From positions 1,470,188 through 1,534,187 of the forward strand of contig CAJNOP010000013.1 in NCBI GenBank assembly GCA_905250075.1: a stretch of DNA of 64,000 nucleotides, read 5' to 3'. This document shows, in pieces, positions 38,611 to 51,300 of this stretch. Each line of letters opens with the position of its first letter. Within the stretch, counting starts at the first letter, position 1. Source of the stretch: Rotaria sp. Silwood1. Its lineage: Eukaryota > Rotifera > Eurotatoria > Philodinida > Philodinidae. The translations under genes and the position numbers were made by a program. The notes under the pieces were generated by a model. It searched no databases and was not told where the DNA came from. It saw only the letters and a list, made by a program, of their open reading frames with translations.

Positions 38611-39000
38611 ATGTTTTCAAGAAATATGCTCTCAGCATCAAGTGAATATCTACGCTTAAAACATCATCATGACCATCAGCACAAGAAAGAACATCGTCCT
38701 TCTATTGATGATCATGGTGGCAAACGTCATCAAGCAATGATCGATTTACAACAACATTTAGGTCAACCGGGTACAACAACGCATGAAATCGAACATTTAA
38801 TGGGTTCACCAACTAAAGTTCTTGATCATCCTGATGAAACTCTTTTAGCTGAACTTAAACGTAATAATGAAAATTATGAATATCCTCATGATGCTAAAAT
38901 CTGGATTTATGAATGGCGTAGTAATCATGATTATGTTTATTTTCTTATATCAAAAGACAGCAAAGTTATTCAATCAGCTTGGTATTATTCATTTGAATAA
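38611..39000 (+). CDS. Small conserved-looking protein with a BamE/SmpA-like C-terminal half
   Basis: A single-exon ORF of 129 aa. The N-terminal 45 residues are His/Lys-rich and low in complexity. The C-terminal part reads as a compact alpha/beta unit: a helix (EIEHLMGSPTKVL) followed by strands (IWIYEWRS, YVYFLISK, KVIQSAWYYSFE). This layout, a helix ending in a G-x-P turn and then W/Y-rich strands with F.....KV......, resembles the BamE/SmpA fold, but fold membership is inferred from pattern only. No signal peptide or membrane segment. The stop overlaps an AATAAA (38996-39001), and its 3' end faces the next gene 42 bp away. Confidence 0.6.
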   Translation: MFSRNMLSASSEYLRLKHHHDHQHKKEHRPSIDDHGGKRHQAMIDLQQHLGQPGTTTHEIEHLMGSPTKVLDHPDETLLAELKRNNENYEYPHDAKIWIYEWRSNHDYVYFLISKDSKVIQSAWYYSFE

Positions 39001-39041
39001 AAACAAAAGAGAAAATTGTATTTATTTTGTTTTCTTTTCTA

Positions 39042-40144
39042 TTAATCCAGATTTTTAATCATCCGAATAAATGAATAAACAATAGCCATGAATAGAAAGA
39101 AAAAAAGTATAAAAAAAAATATATAAAAATTTCGTATATTTTTTTTAATTTTTGTTAATTCTTTAATATCATATTGCTGAGAATTCGTTTGTTGAAGAGA
39201 TAAATCAATCTTTGAAAGTAATGCATTTCTTCTAAAATAAACAAAATGGACTATATATTTGTTGAAATTTTTCATCGTTTGTCAATCGAATGAAAATGCT
39301 AATGAGTTGTAGCTAAAACTATAGATATTTATTATACATGACTTTCTCGCTCGTTTATAATTAAAATTGACAATTCGGTTTTATTATTATTATTTCTCTG
39401 TGTTTAGGATATTATTGTCATATGTTATGAAAGACCTACCTGTTAATTGTACTTGAATTCACAGATTCATTGATCATATTTGTACTGCTTTTATTTTTGG
39501 AATATAGAAGTTACAATATACTATATAATAATTTTATATTGACTTTTATTTTGTATGTGTGATGATAACGACACACTTATATATAATATAATTCTACTGA
39601 TATCTTACGTTAAAAACTCTGACAAAGATTCTGAAATAGGTAAAAGAATTCATTTGACAATGGCTATTCCATTTTGTATTAGAGCAATTTATAGAACACA
39701 TGATCTAATGCAGAAATTCTATGATGATTAGAAAAAAAAGTAATTGCATTTCTTTTTATTACTTTGCATGCATTTTTATAAGGCTTAGACACTGACACAG
39801 AACGAGAAAGCACGACTCTGAAAATGTCAGAAAGGATTATGAGAATAAAAACTGCTGTTTATCAATCAGTCAATTATGTTTCTATTTTGTACTTCCTCAG
39901 AGAGACAGAATAACAGGAAAAGTTATCAATAAGCAAATTTCGAACTACATTACCGATGTGTCAATAAGTTGATATTTTCATTTGATAGTTGTAATTCTCG
40001 ATATTGTTTGTTAGAAATCGATGATATGGAGTTTTGACGTTTTGATAATGATGTAGAACTAAATGAACGGCTCATTGCCTGAGAAAACTCATAACTTGGT
40101 GGTGTTATTCGTCGTCCACGATGAACTACTTGAAACAATCTCAT
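39042..40144 (-). CDS. Predicted C-terminally anchored membrane protein, family unknown
   Basis: Two exons, 40144-39954 and 39231-39042, give 126 aa across a 722-bp intron; the junction completes an Arg codon. The N-terminal half is basic and Ser-rich. A helix-prone charged segment (DIKELTKIKKNIRNF) precedes one strong membrane segment of about 22 residues near the C-terminus, followed by a short positive tail. This is the layout of a tail-anchored protein facing the cytosol, as in SNAREs, but I see no clear SNARE heptad register and make no family call. It converges on the 38611 gene. Confidence 0.55.
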
Positions 40145-41866
40145 TGTTAAGTCTTATTATGCTAAAAACAAAAACCGAGAAGTTCTATTTTAGATATCAA
40201 TTCTATAATTGTATTCTAATATATATATATATATATTGATATTAAGCTCAATGATAATAATTTGTCAAATAATTCATACCAAAGCGAATTCATTTCCTAT
40301 TTCTATCAAGTGCGTGCATATTCTCCATAGCAGCCATAGAAAATGAATAGGAAAACAAAAGTTCTTTGATGATTAAAGATTCCGAGTTATTCTTTTTCTC
40401 TTTCTTCATATTGCATACATGGAAAAGAAAAAAAGTAGTCGCACATCTAGTTTTAATCAGTAAATGCAAAAACATCCTGCACATATATAAAGGGTGATCG
40501 AATAGTAATAAGACAAAATGTTAATTCATTTTTCAACGTTTTGAGGAAGTCTGATGAATTACAGCGAATCATGAGATTTCTCTGCTCCTCAACAAAATTT
40601 GATGTTTTCTTTATCGTTTTACAGTAAAACATGCTGTCTGATGATATTACACAAGTTAGGTTCTGTGCAGTTGACCAAAAGATTTTTGAAACTTGTGGTC
40701 TCTCATGGAGATCAATAAAAAAAAACTTGTTATCTTTGATTTCGTTTAAACATATATTCATTGATAAACTCAAGTTCGTTGATTAAGAATACGAGTGTAT
40801 CAAGTACTCAAAGTCTCTTTATAAAAATAAGGATTATTGATCCAAAATCTGCTTTTCTCCAGCTCCTATGATAACTAAGAATTTTGAAATCTCCTAATAG
40901 AACACTAGAACCAATGCGAAATTTGGACTGAATACATCATCTTCAATGTTTTATCAGATGCGGCATAGAAAAAGTCAAATTAATTATGTTTTTAAGTTTT
41001 GGAAAGTTCTCTAGAAAACTTTTTCCAAATTCTAAGGGTTTTAATGTAAACTCAGTTCATCATCATGTTCACCATATTCAATAACGTAGTTTCCAATTTT
41101 TGAATCTTTCCTAAGTATTGACATAAATACGTTTTAGACTTCTGTGTTCATTTCGATCGGGGTTATATCATACTTGAAACTGGTCGAATTTTTTTCGACC
41201 AGATCAGGACGAAACTTGTCTGATATTTTGTAATAAAAGTATGAACTGAAAATCAGTAATTATTAGGATTTTATGACTATTGGTTAAAAGTCGCTCAGAA
41301 AAGTAAGATCAAAATTTTGAGATGAAAAATTTTTAGTTTAGACAGACGTTAATTTCTAATACTTGGCTAATTTTTTCGTGAGCATAAGAAATTCATTCAC
41401 CATGATCCAAGGTCTCATCATACGATAAGAAAACTGCTCCTTAAAACCATGGACAACAGTAAAAAAGAGCAAAAAAAAACAATTCTAGTACCCGAAGAAT
41501 TAATAAAAAACAGCGTCTTGCTTTTAAATTTCAACCAGAACGAACCGTTAAGTGACAAATCGACTGAGCCAGTTCCATGTATGACTTTTCAACTACTATG
41601 AAATATGCTTCATAACTTTCAAGTTTTATTTTCTATTGCTTACTTTTTAAATCTGTTTTACATCTTCATGTCTGTTCTCGACAATAGAATGAATACGAAT
41701 ACATCTCATTTAAATAAACTCTTCAAAATTTATATTACTATAAGCTAGATTATTTGTCAAAAGTCTATAGATATGATTCATCACTGATGCTTACATGTCA
41801 ATTTTCTTTCTTTGTACACACATTTATTATTTAATAAATAAACTAATGAAAAAAAAAAAAAAACAA
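40145..41866. other. Intergenic, no gene recognised
   Basis: A 106-codon minus-strand ORF at 40453-40773 shows no domain. A small perfect hairpin lies at 41180-41202 (9-bp arms, 5-nt loop). A poly(A) signal for the homeobox gene (TTTATT on the plus strand, 41823-41828) is near the right end. Confidence 0.45.
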
Positions 41867-43800
41867 TCAACTAAAATCAACAGGTTCTCCCATAGCTTGT
41901 AATTTTCTTGCTGCATTTACATCATTCTTTAATTCTTCATAATCTCGTTTAAGTTTAGCACGTCTATTTTGAAACCACTGAAACAAAAAAATAGAATAAA
42001 AAAATAATAATTGAATAAAAATCTAATAAATTAAAACATACAGTAATAACTTGAGCAGGTGAAAGTTGTAATTCATTAGCAATTTGATCACGATCATTTG
42101 GTGTCAAATATCTTTGATGTGTAAAACGTTTTTCTAATGCATAGATTTGTTGAGCAGTAAATGCTGTACGATTTTTACGTCGTTTTCTTTTATGTAATTC
42201 ATGTGTTAATTTTAATGAAACATCCGAATCAAATGAATCTAATCAAAAACAATGGTTAAACATATGTTGTATGTATAATGACAAATGAGCTAAACTATCG
42301 ATGACGCACAACGAATAGAAAGAAAGTCTATCAGCAGAAGCTAATCATATTTGTTGATAGAAAAAATATTCTTCAATGATCTATGTTCTAAACAGTGGTG
42401 ATAATCATATATCAAATTGATCGATATCAATTCAACATACAAGAAGAAGAAAGATGAACAAACTGTGATATCCAATTATGAGTACGAATATATATACACT
42501 CTAAGATATGCCGAAAGAAACAATTAATTTGTGCCATGTAGATCGATTAATGATGAGACTTTTTCTGTTCTTTTTTCTATGAAGATAGACTACTCGTTTG
42601 TCATCATCATTCGTCCAATGTACGTCTGTTGTTCTAGTCCAAACAGTTATAATTGTTATATACATATTTAAAGTAACTGTTCTCGTTCTCTAAACAAGAT
42701 TAAATATAAGAAAAGAAAAAGCACACCGAATGCTTCATTTCAAACTCAATTCATTCGTTTCGCCGTATTACCAAAGATAAAACGAATAGACAAGACTCAC
42801 GTGTATAGATTGAAAAGGCGAAAAAAAAAAGATGAACTTCTATTGATTATCGGGAGTACAACATGTCAGACACTTGACCTTTAAAAAGAATTCGATAATC
42901 AATTGGACATAAATTGAAAAATATTAAACGAACCGTAAATAAAATGAATTAGATAACAGAAAAGACTTGATAATAGATGAATAGTCAAACATGATGAAAA
43001 ATCACTTCTATTAAATATGTATGTTTTTACTTTTCAACACATAATTGATTTAAATTAATGACATTAAGTTATAGATAAAGAAAATTGTGAGATGAGGAAT
43101 GATAGACTTTTAGAACAAAGATTTCTGATAACTTCTTTGGTTGTTAATACAATTATTCTGAGTAATAAATCATATTAAAATCATCTCTCTATTATTCATT
43201 TGTTTTCTGACAATGTTAGAAATATAGAATAAATCATAGCCAATGAAAAAACAAAGAGTTTATTCAACAAATCAAAAAATTCGAACAGATTTTATTGCAC
43301 TACAATTCTTAATTCTAGTTTTTTGAAACAATGATTCTATGATTTGAAATCTCCATTTCGTAGTATCGTAGTAATAGCGAAACTGTTTGAGAATATATAT
43401 TTTTCTAGACTAGATTTATTTTTCATTGTTGATTTTAAGCAAAATAATACTTAAACATTTATTACTAGTCAAGTTTTAACAAGAATATAAACTTACGCAT
43501 ATTTGTTTTGTCGAATGTTTTCTTCGTCATTTCAAAAAGAGCATCCAGCGGTGAATTTTGTAAATCATTATCGATACGATATGCGTTACGTAGTGTTGTT
43601 GCTGTTGTTGTTGATTTTGTTAATAATAAAGAACTTGGACGTAAAGGTACTGGACATAATGGATGTTTAAAATACTGTCGAAGATCAATTGGTTTTGTTA
43701 CGAACATTTCTTTATTATCATTACTTTCATCAGAAGATGTTGATTCACAATTTTCAGAAAGAATATCTTTGATTAAAAATGATTTTGTTGTCGATGACAT
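41867..43800 (-). CDS. LBX/ladybird-type homeodomain transcription factor
   Basis: Three exons on the minus strand: 43800-43497, 42238-42042, 41977-41867. They sum to 612 nt, 203 aa. A sequence-specific nuclear DNA-binding protein. Homeodomain at about residues 121-180: RRKNRTAF start, recognition helix WFQNRRAKLKRD at 168-179 with N171. The intron falls just before W48 of the homeodomain. The LBX signature includes QVIT-WFQNRRAKLKRD followed by EELKNDV...A.KL. An Eh1-like repressor motif (SFLIKDIL) lies at the N-terminus and an LBX-like PLDALFEMTKKTF segment precedes the homeodomain. In other animals LBX acts in muscle precursor and neuronal fate. At 203 aa it is shorter than vertebrate LBX1 (about 280). 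The symbol is left blank because orthology was not tested. Confidence 0.9.
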
Positions 43801-45409
43801 TGGTAATAGTTGTTAAACTAAAGACGATAACATTCACCAACAAACTAATGATCATTTGAGAGGAAGCCAATCAACGTTAAATATCTTTTTTTCTCTTTAC
43901 CGCTTCGTCTCATATAACATACCAAGCTGATAAATGGAAGTTTACACGAATAGGAAGAATAAGAACGGAAAAAATTGGGCCAAAAAGAAAATGGTAATTT
44001 GCTTTCTATGAAGCGAAAGAAAAAACTCAGTACATTTTCTTGCTCTTCGATACGTCTTATGTATTTAGCAGTATGTCTATAGAATTTAGATAACTACATG
44101 AACTCTAATTTTCTTATTATTATTCAACAATATAGACAAATCAATAGCAAATAAAAAATGAATAAATATATTAATCGAACCAATCAGATTTGAATAATCT
44201 ATTAGGTGTCTTTCTATTTGAAGTTCCTTAGTTGTTGCTGACCATATTCAACTAATTATTATTCTATGTTTCGAATTGAATTCATCGGATCTTTAACTGT
44301 CGAATGTGAATCGTTTGCATGATTTTAAACTGCGTATTATATATTTTGTTATCATCTAAAAATGTTTTATTTCAAAATTATTTAACTAAACATATTCTCT
44401 CTCTTCACATGTAACTAGCTTATACATACATCATATTTAATTGCAATCATCATTGGTACATGATCTTGTTTATATTTGTATAATAGTTGTGATTGTCCAT
44501 CTGTATGAAATACGAATAAATGAATATAATAGACATGAAAATAAAGACACGAATACCTAACTCATAGAGATATATTAGTGTTAAGACGCATAACACATGA
44601 AACTGATGCATTAAAAAAAAATAATTATTTGTTTTCTTTTGTTACTTTTCAATGAATTTTGTTCATGTATTGTATTAATGAAAATTTAAACCCAAGAAAC
44701 AAAATGACAACATTAAATTAATTAATGAAAATGTTTAAAAAAACATTTGATATCATAAGAAAATAGTATGAAATCATTTTCAAAGTTAGAATCAAAAAGC
44801 AATTCGTCTTACATATCTTCATCCGAGATTCAAGCAAATCAGATATTTATCTTCAATATTGTCTATTATTGACGAGTGTTAAGAAGCATAAATTGTCATC
44901 TTGTGAATATTCTAGCAACGATGAATATAACCTTCTCATAAAACTATTTAGACAAGGATGTTCTAGTAATTCCAGTTTCATATCGTTATATCAAATTTTA
45001 AAAAATTAGACAATTAATCTTGAAATATGTTCTAAATAAAATAAAAAAAGAAATATGCTCAACAAATAATTTTATAAGAAATCTTGAAGTAAAATCAATT
45101 TGTATTAATTTTGAAGATTATAGACTATAATGAAATGATGACAAGTGGCATATCTTAATGATTGATTAATAAAGATAACAGAAAAGAACTATTGTATCTC
45201 TTGCAAATATCTATTTTCTTTTGTCTATTAAAATAATTCTTTAATTTTCTCATTGCATTAATTATTTTATTACAAATTCTTTTACGCTAGATTATAATAA
45301 AATATGAAACACATATAAAACTAATAATAATGATAGTATATTGTTTATAATGAGATCCTTTTTTTTGCACATTCGACAATCAAACAAAATAAATATAGTT
45401 CTTATCAGC
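43801..45409. other. Intergenic, probable LBX upstream region
   Basis: No ORF with coding character. It contains the LBX 5' UTR/promoter on the left and the 3' flank of the phosphatase gene on the right. No distinct motif is called. Confidence 0.4.
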
Positions 45410-46198
45410 CTAAGCATGATCAAATGGCGGTAGACCAAATGCAGCAGGATCAAATTTAAGAAGGCTATCCAATGTCATTGTAGCTTGTTTAATAATGGCT
45501 GGATCATAAGCACTCATAGGTAAACTTGGTATAAATACCACTTTCATTCCAGCAGCAAGAGCAGCTTGAATACCAGTTTCAGCATCTTCAAATACTAAAC
45601 ATTGACTCATTGAAAGAGGTGGATTAGGAAATTTTTCTGCACATGTAAGAAATATGTCTGGTGCTGGTTTACATAAACGTTGTTCTCTTGGTTCTGTACA
45701 AATAACTGGATCGAATAATTTAAATAATTCACGATGATTATTAGTTTTGATAGTATACAATTCACGCCTAGAACCTGTAGCAATTCCTAAAATAGTTGCA
45801 ATAGGATTCATTTAGAACATATTAGATTTTTACCCATTGGAATATTATGAACTGCTAAATGTCGAACAAGTCGTTCAGCACCTGGTAATAATTGAGACGA
45901 CGGAAATGCTTCCACATAAAGCGCCGTTGATTTTGTTAAATATTCTTCTTCAGTCATCGGTAAATCCAATTCACCTATTAAAATTTCAAAAATAATTTAT
46001 TTTATTTAATGAAATGACTATGTTACGAATTAATATTCGTCCTGCTTCTAATGATGATCTTCCCATCATTTTCAGTTTTATTTCTGTTGTAAAATTTTTT
46101 CCATATTTTACACATAATTTCTGTAAACATTCAGTATAGATTGATTCAGTATCTAATAATAAACCATCTAAATCAAATATACAATGGGTAATACTCAT
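45410..46198 (-). CDS. HAD-family pseudouridine-5'-phosphatase-like enzyme (HDHD1/PUDP-type)
   Basis: Three exons: 46198-46027, 45974-45834, 45786-45410. They sum to 690 nt, 229 aa, with very short introns (52 and 47 bp). Likely cytosolic Mg2+-dependent phosphatase removing phosphate from pseudouridine 5'-phosphate; the substrate is inferred from the closest family. HAD motif I is FDLDGLLLD with nucleophile D9 and acid D11. Motif II is ATGS near 107-110. Motif III lysine is K144 in CKPAPD. Motif IV is VFEDAETG with E171/D172. The C-terminal FGLPPFDHA resembles the PUDP end. The first intron uses GTAACA as donor, chosen because it joins ILI-R-ELDLPM in frame. Full family length; no defect seen. 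Confidence 0.88.
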
Positions 46199-46372
46199 TG
46201 TTCTTCGATAGATATGAATGAGTTATAATCTGAAACTTAGATGCTATCAAATAATGTTTTGAATAAATGGAAGAAAAAGTAGCACCATAAACCCAATAAT
46301 ATATAACATCACAAAAGAAGGAATATTCAAGAAAGAAAAAGTTATTGTCCGAAAGACAAAATAAAAAAAATC

Positions 46373-48319
46373 CTAGATTGATTCATAACCAGGCATTGGA
46401 AATTTTGAAGCGAATTCTTCAATTTCTTGTTTCAATTCATTAAGTTTTTTTGCATGTTGATCAAGTTTCATATTATCTTTAAAATCTTTTAATGTTTGGT
46501 TTGGATTAATAAGATAAATTTCAAGTGCAATTTGTACAGCACGATCAATAAATAAAGCAACTTGAATAATATCATTTTCTTGAAAACCACGTGTTGTTAA
46601 TGCTGGTGTACCCAAACGTATACCTGACGGTTTTAATGCTGATTTATCACCTGGACATGTATTTTTATTAACAGCAATTGAAACAACTTCTAATACACGT
46701 TCAACTTTAGCACCATCTAGACCTAATGGTCGTAAATCAAGTAATGCTAAATGTGTATCAGTACCACCAGCTACAAATGTATATCCTTTTTCTGAAAGTG
46801 TTTTAACAAGTTGTTTTGCATTTTTAACAACTTGTTGAGCATAATGCTTGAACTCTTCTGATGCAACTTGTTTTAAAGCAACAGCTATTGCACCAATACT
46901 ATTATTATGTGGACCACCTAAATAAAAACTATATTTTATTCAACATTCTATAAAGATTAGGTATCACAGTAGGGGTGATTGTAATAGTTGAAGGATAGAG
47001 ATGGAATCGATGTGGATTTTTTTATGACCAATCAATCTGAAATTTATACAGAGGCGTTGGACTAACGAATCATGGTACTATTACATCTGTGAATATTCAT
47101 TTTGGACATCGTCAACTTTCAACACAGCTTTAATACACATTCTCTATAAGATAATAAGGACAAATAAATAAGGCACATTGGTTATGACTGGTCTGAAACC
47201 CATATGATATTGGTTCTGTCTTTGTTGAAGGAGCTCAATCTCTTCGTCTCTACACAAGTTACATGACTGATTTACATAGAGCCAAGAGACTTATTTAAAA
47301 GCTAATTATTAGAAATTGGTTTTACCTTGCATGCCAGGAAAAATAGCTTCATTAATTTTTTTTTCATAGTCATACATTTGTACAGAATTATCATTTTTAT
47401 TAATAACTTCTGGTCGTTTTGGTCCTTTACGATAAAAAATCATTGCAGCTCGTGGTCCACGTAAACTTTTATGTGTTGTTGTTGTAACAATATCAGCATA
47501 TGGAAATGGATCAGCAACAACCTTTGCTGCAACAAGACCGCTAACATGTGCCATATCAGCAAGTAAAATAGCTCCAACATCATCACATATCTTTCTAAAT
47601 TTATCATATTCGAGATTACGTGAATAACATGATATTCCAGCAATAATGATTTTAGGGCGAAAAAGTTTTGCTGTACGTGCTAATTCTTCATAATCGATTA
47701 AACCCGTTTGAGGATTTACTTTATAAGGCATATTTTCAAAAAAGACACTTGTAAATGAAATTTTTTTTGATGGTGTTGCATAACCATGACTTAAATGTCC
47801 ACCATCAGGTAAATCTAAACCCATTATACGACCATGTGGTTCAAGAAGTGCAGCATAAACAGCAAAATTAGCTGGACAACCAGATAATGGTTGAACATTA
47901 ACACCCCATTGATTTTCATCAAGATCAAATGCTGCTAAAGCACGTTTTTGTGTTAAAGTTTCAATTTGATCAATTACTTCATTTCCACCATAGTATCGAA
48001 CACCGGGATAACCCTTTGAATAATTATGTGCTTTTTTAAATAAAAAAAAGAAAGATATTTTTAATCCTACTTCACTATATTTATTTGTCAAACATGAACC
48101 AAGTGTTTCTAATACACCACGTGATGTAAAGTTTTCCGATGCAATCATTTCTAAACCACGAACCTATATTTATGATTAAAACAAAAATAAATATTTTTAT
48201 TTTCAATATTTTCTTTCTACCTGTCGTTGTTTTTCTTTTCGAATTAGTTCATACATTTCAGGATCACATTCTGATAATGGTTCAGTTAAAAAACTAGCAA
48301 TTTTGTTATTTCCACTCAT
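46373..48319 (-). CDS. Serine hydroxymethyltransferase (PLP enzyme)
   Basis: Four exons: 48319-48221, 48163-48071, 48013-47326, 46917-46373. They sum to 1425 nt, 474 aa. Interconverts serine + tetrahydrofolate and glycine + 5,10-methylene-tetrahydrofolate in one-carbon metabolism. Family motifs: [35 protein letters not shown], and the PLP-lysine motif [10 protein letters not shown] with K246. FPGMQGGPH spans the last junction. No mitochondrial targeting extension is seen, so the cytosolic form is likely. The intron at 48014-48070 is 57 bp, a multiple of three, and has no stop in the reading frame; I remove it because the family has YSEGYPG uninterrupted and the ends are GT...AG. The last intron (46918-47325) is 408 bp. 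Confidence 0.95.
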
Positions 48320-51300
48320 TATGATATCTTTCGTTCTATCTAGAAAAGAAACTATAAACAAAAAACATGAACTATTGATGTTATGTTTATATGACTAGAA
48401 CATTTTGACTAATGTTCTTCAAGTTATGGGAAATTTTTTTCAGAAGTAAAATTATTGTAACCACTGTGAATACACATGATTTTATATAATTAGAAAACAT
48501 TTTACTTAAAATCATTTCGTTCTTCAATTAGCATAACTTGATAGAAAGAGAAAAGACATACATGAATATAAATTCTAAATTTTGGCAGAAAGAAATTGAT
48601 GTTATAAAATACTGAAAGCGATCATCTTCACAAAAAAATAGATTTTTGTGGATGATATGTTTCAGACTAGCTTTCTCTTTGTTTATTCAATAACAAGAAT
48701 TACTTTTAAAAGTTCTTAACTAGTGATGATTCTAGAATACTGGTGAGTGTAGGTGCATCAATGGAGATGGAGGTGACTATGGGATACAAAAACGTGTTTT
48801 TAAGTTTATTGAAGGTAGTATGGACTTATTTTTTGATTTTTCTTATCAAGAAAAATCGAAAAAGTATTTGAAAGAGACGGATGATAGTCTCTTAAAAAGC
48901 CGACATTGTTCTTAAAATGTACTTTTATAACATCGATAAGTTGCCATTGTGTCTTGAGATACTAGACAGATTTTTTCAATAAATATGGACTCACGTTAAT
49001 TATCACTATAGGATTAACATGGCTAATCACTGTTGTCGTTTTTGCACTTGTGTACGTGATAACAATAGCAAAAGCTAATGCTTCGCGCGTCTGATGAAAA
49101 ACATACAGCCTTATCAAAAGATATGTGAGAAAAAATCGTCTATCTATGAGAAATTTGCGCCTAAAGATAATTCATCGTAACATACGTATAAGAGAAAGAA
49201 AATGTTCGAGTTGTATGAATCTGAGTACAATAGTGTTGAAATTAGTGTCGTTTGCAATAGACTATATTACACAGATCCGTCTCGAACTGTACTATATCGA
49301 TTCTGTTGTAAAATACATCGTTTTGTTTTTCGATATCATCACAATATATGAGTATCGATGGCAGAATGAGAGAACGATAAAAATGACTGTTTTTTTTTCT
49401 TGATACAGGGGTCGAAGTTTCATATCCAAGTCGAGTACCTAAGATTGTGATAGATTATTCTCGAATTTATCATGTCAGTGTATCGACTAAGAAATACAAG
49501 AAGACGAAAAAAACTTTTCAAACTTATTAATTTTTGATAGTAAACGATTTTCTTTGCATTCATCGATAAGTGAACTAATTGAAAGAAAATGTCCTTAACA
49601 ATATCTGCGATTTGCCTACGAACTCGAATATAGCATGTGTTAATGTCTTTTACTGGCAACTAGGATCTATTTCCTTTTTTGATTCTTAAACATTTAGAAA
49701 AATGACGATCTTTTACTTATAACTAAGAATGTAATTCCATTTTCTAAAACAACGAATAAAAAACATGAACAGTTGAATAAAATCACCAGATCTATACCTA
49801 AAAAACATCGAATAAGGAACGAAAAAATCACGCAGCATCAATATAATCGAAAATAATAACATACGCTTCTCGATAAAAGTGAAAACTGTAATAGTCTCTT
49901 TCTTTACTAGAATTGTCCATTCACCTCCATATTATATTCGTTAGTCTTTTTTATTGGTTTGATCTATTACCAATAAAAAATCTTTAAAAAATTCGATAAA
50001 TTTCATTTAATTGATACTAAATGAAATTAAAGTGATTTTCTAACTTCAACCAAAATTATTTTTAATTTCTAAGTAAATTTCTAACCAATACAAATCAACT
50101 GAATAAAATAATAATGTAAAAGAGTACTACTGACATCAACATGTAGTATTTGGTCATCATATTTATACTTACCACGCTTAAACATCACATTGACTCCTGC
50201 GATTTGAAAAATTTAATGCACAGAAATTATTTGGACTAATTGCTTCTTAGAACTTTTAGTTTTGATATTCATTGTTTTATAATACTATCCATATTTCATA
50301 TCTTTAAATTAATAGAGAAGAGATAGCTTTTGAGGCAAATAATAACTTACGAATTTGACTTTTAACTCTATCAAAAAGTTCATTTTTGAAGTTTTTAACG
50401 AAAGTTTTGAAATAATATAGGAGCCCTGACGAATATATGACATGGAAGTAGCTGTTATCAGAATATACTAGATCAAAGAGGCAGAAAAAAAAATGTGTAA
50501 AATTCTTAACCTTATTCTTCATATCGGACCAAAATTTAAACAATAATACGTGATAATTTAAAAGCAACCATAATGAGAGGACTAAAGATAAGATCTTTGT
50601 ATTTTTGAGTTAAGTTCACTAGTATAACTGCATAATTCTTATATTCTTTGATATGTTGTTTGGTTCATGCAAAACTAATCATTAGAATAATTGTCGAAAT
50701 CAAGTTAATGGCAAAACGAAAGATTGAATTGATGAGATCGAGAACTAAATTATAGGTCTGATGTTGTCTGCGATGAGATACTAGAGAGAATCGAAACGGT
50801 TCGTCGTTGTGTGAGTCAATAATCGGGAATCGAATAAATAGGTAATGACTAACCATGAGAATACGAATTACATTGAGCAGTGAAATTATCAATTTCATTT
50901 ATTTGAATACAAGACAATGGTGAAAATGTACTGAGTTGACACAATAAACCAATTATATATTCTGGATATACACATAAAAGCTTACTTTATTCAAAACATT
51001 CATGCTGACAGCATCATGCATCATTTTTATAGTATTGCCTTAATTGAGATGAATACATTCATAATATTGATTTCATAGTGATCAGATCTAAATTTTCATT
51101 AATATGAGCATAACCAGTTTTGATGAAGATAGATGTCGGAAAATAAGTAACATTTGGAGAGACTAAAAAAACTAAGAAGATAAAAGGATTTGGTTTGATC
51201 ATGAGTTATGCAAAGATAAACGTGGAAAGAAAGCTTCGATATTCGTGATTATAATGTATAGCACATAGGCACATTTATAATGGATGCAAAACTGATTACT

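Noticed and set aside
40453-40773. 106-codon minus-strand ORF next to GGGTGATCGAATAG, which faintly recalls a mariner-type end.
   Set aside because: No transposase motif (no DD34D-like spacing) and no matching inverted end was found.
41180-41202. 9-bp perfect hairpin (CTGGTCGAA...TTCGACCAG).
   Set aside because: Short and compatible with chance in this AT-rich DNA; noted only in the intergenic entry.
47440-47643. Minus-strand ORF within SHMT in another frame.
   Set aside because: It is a shadow of the SHMT exon, rich in Leu from the antiphase reading.
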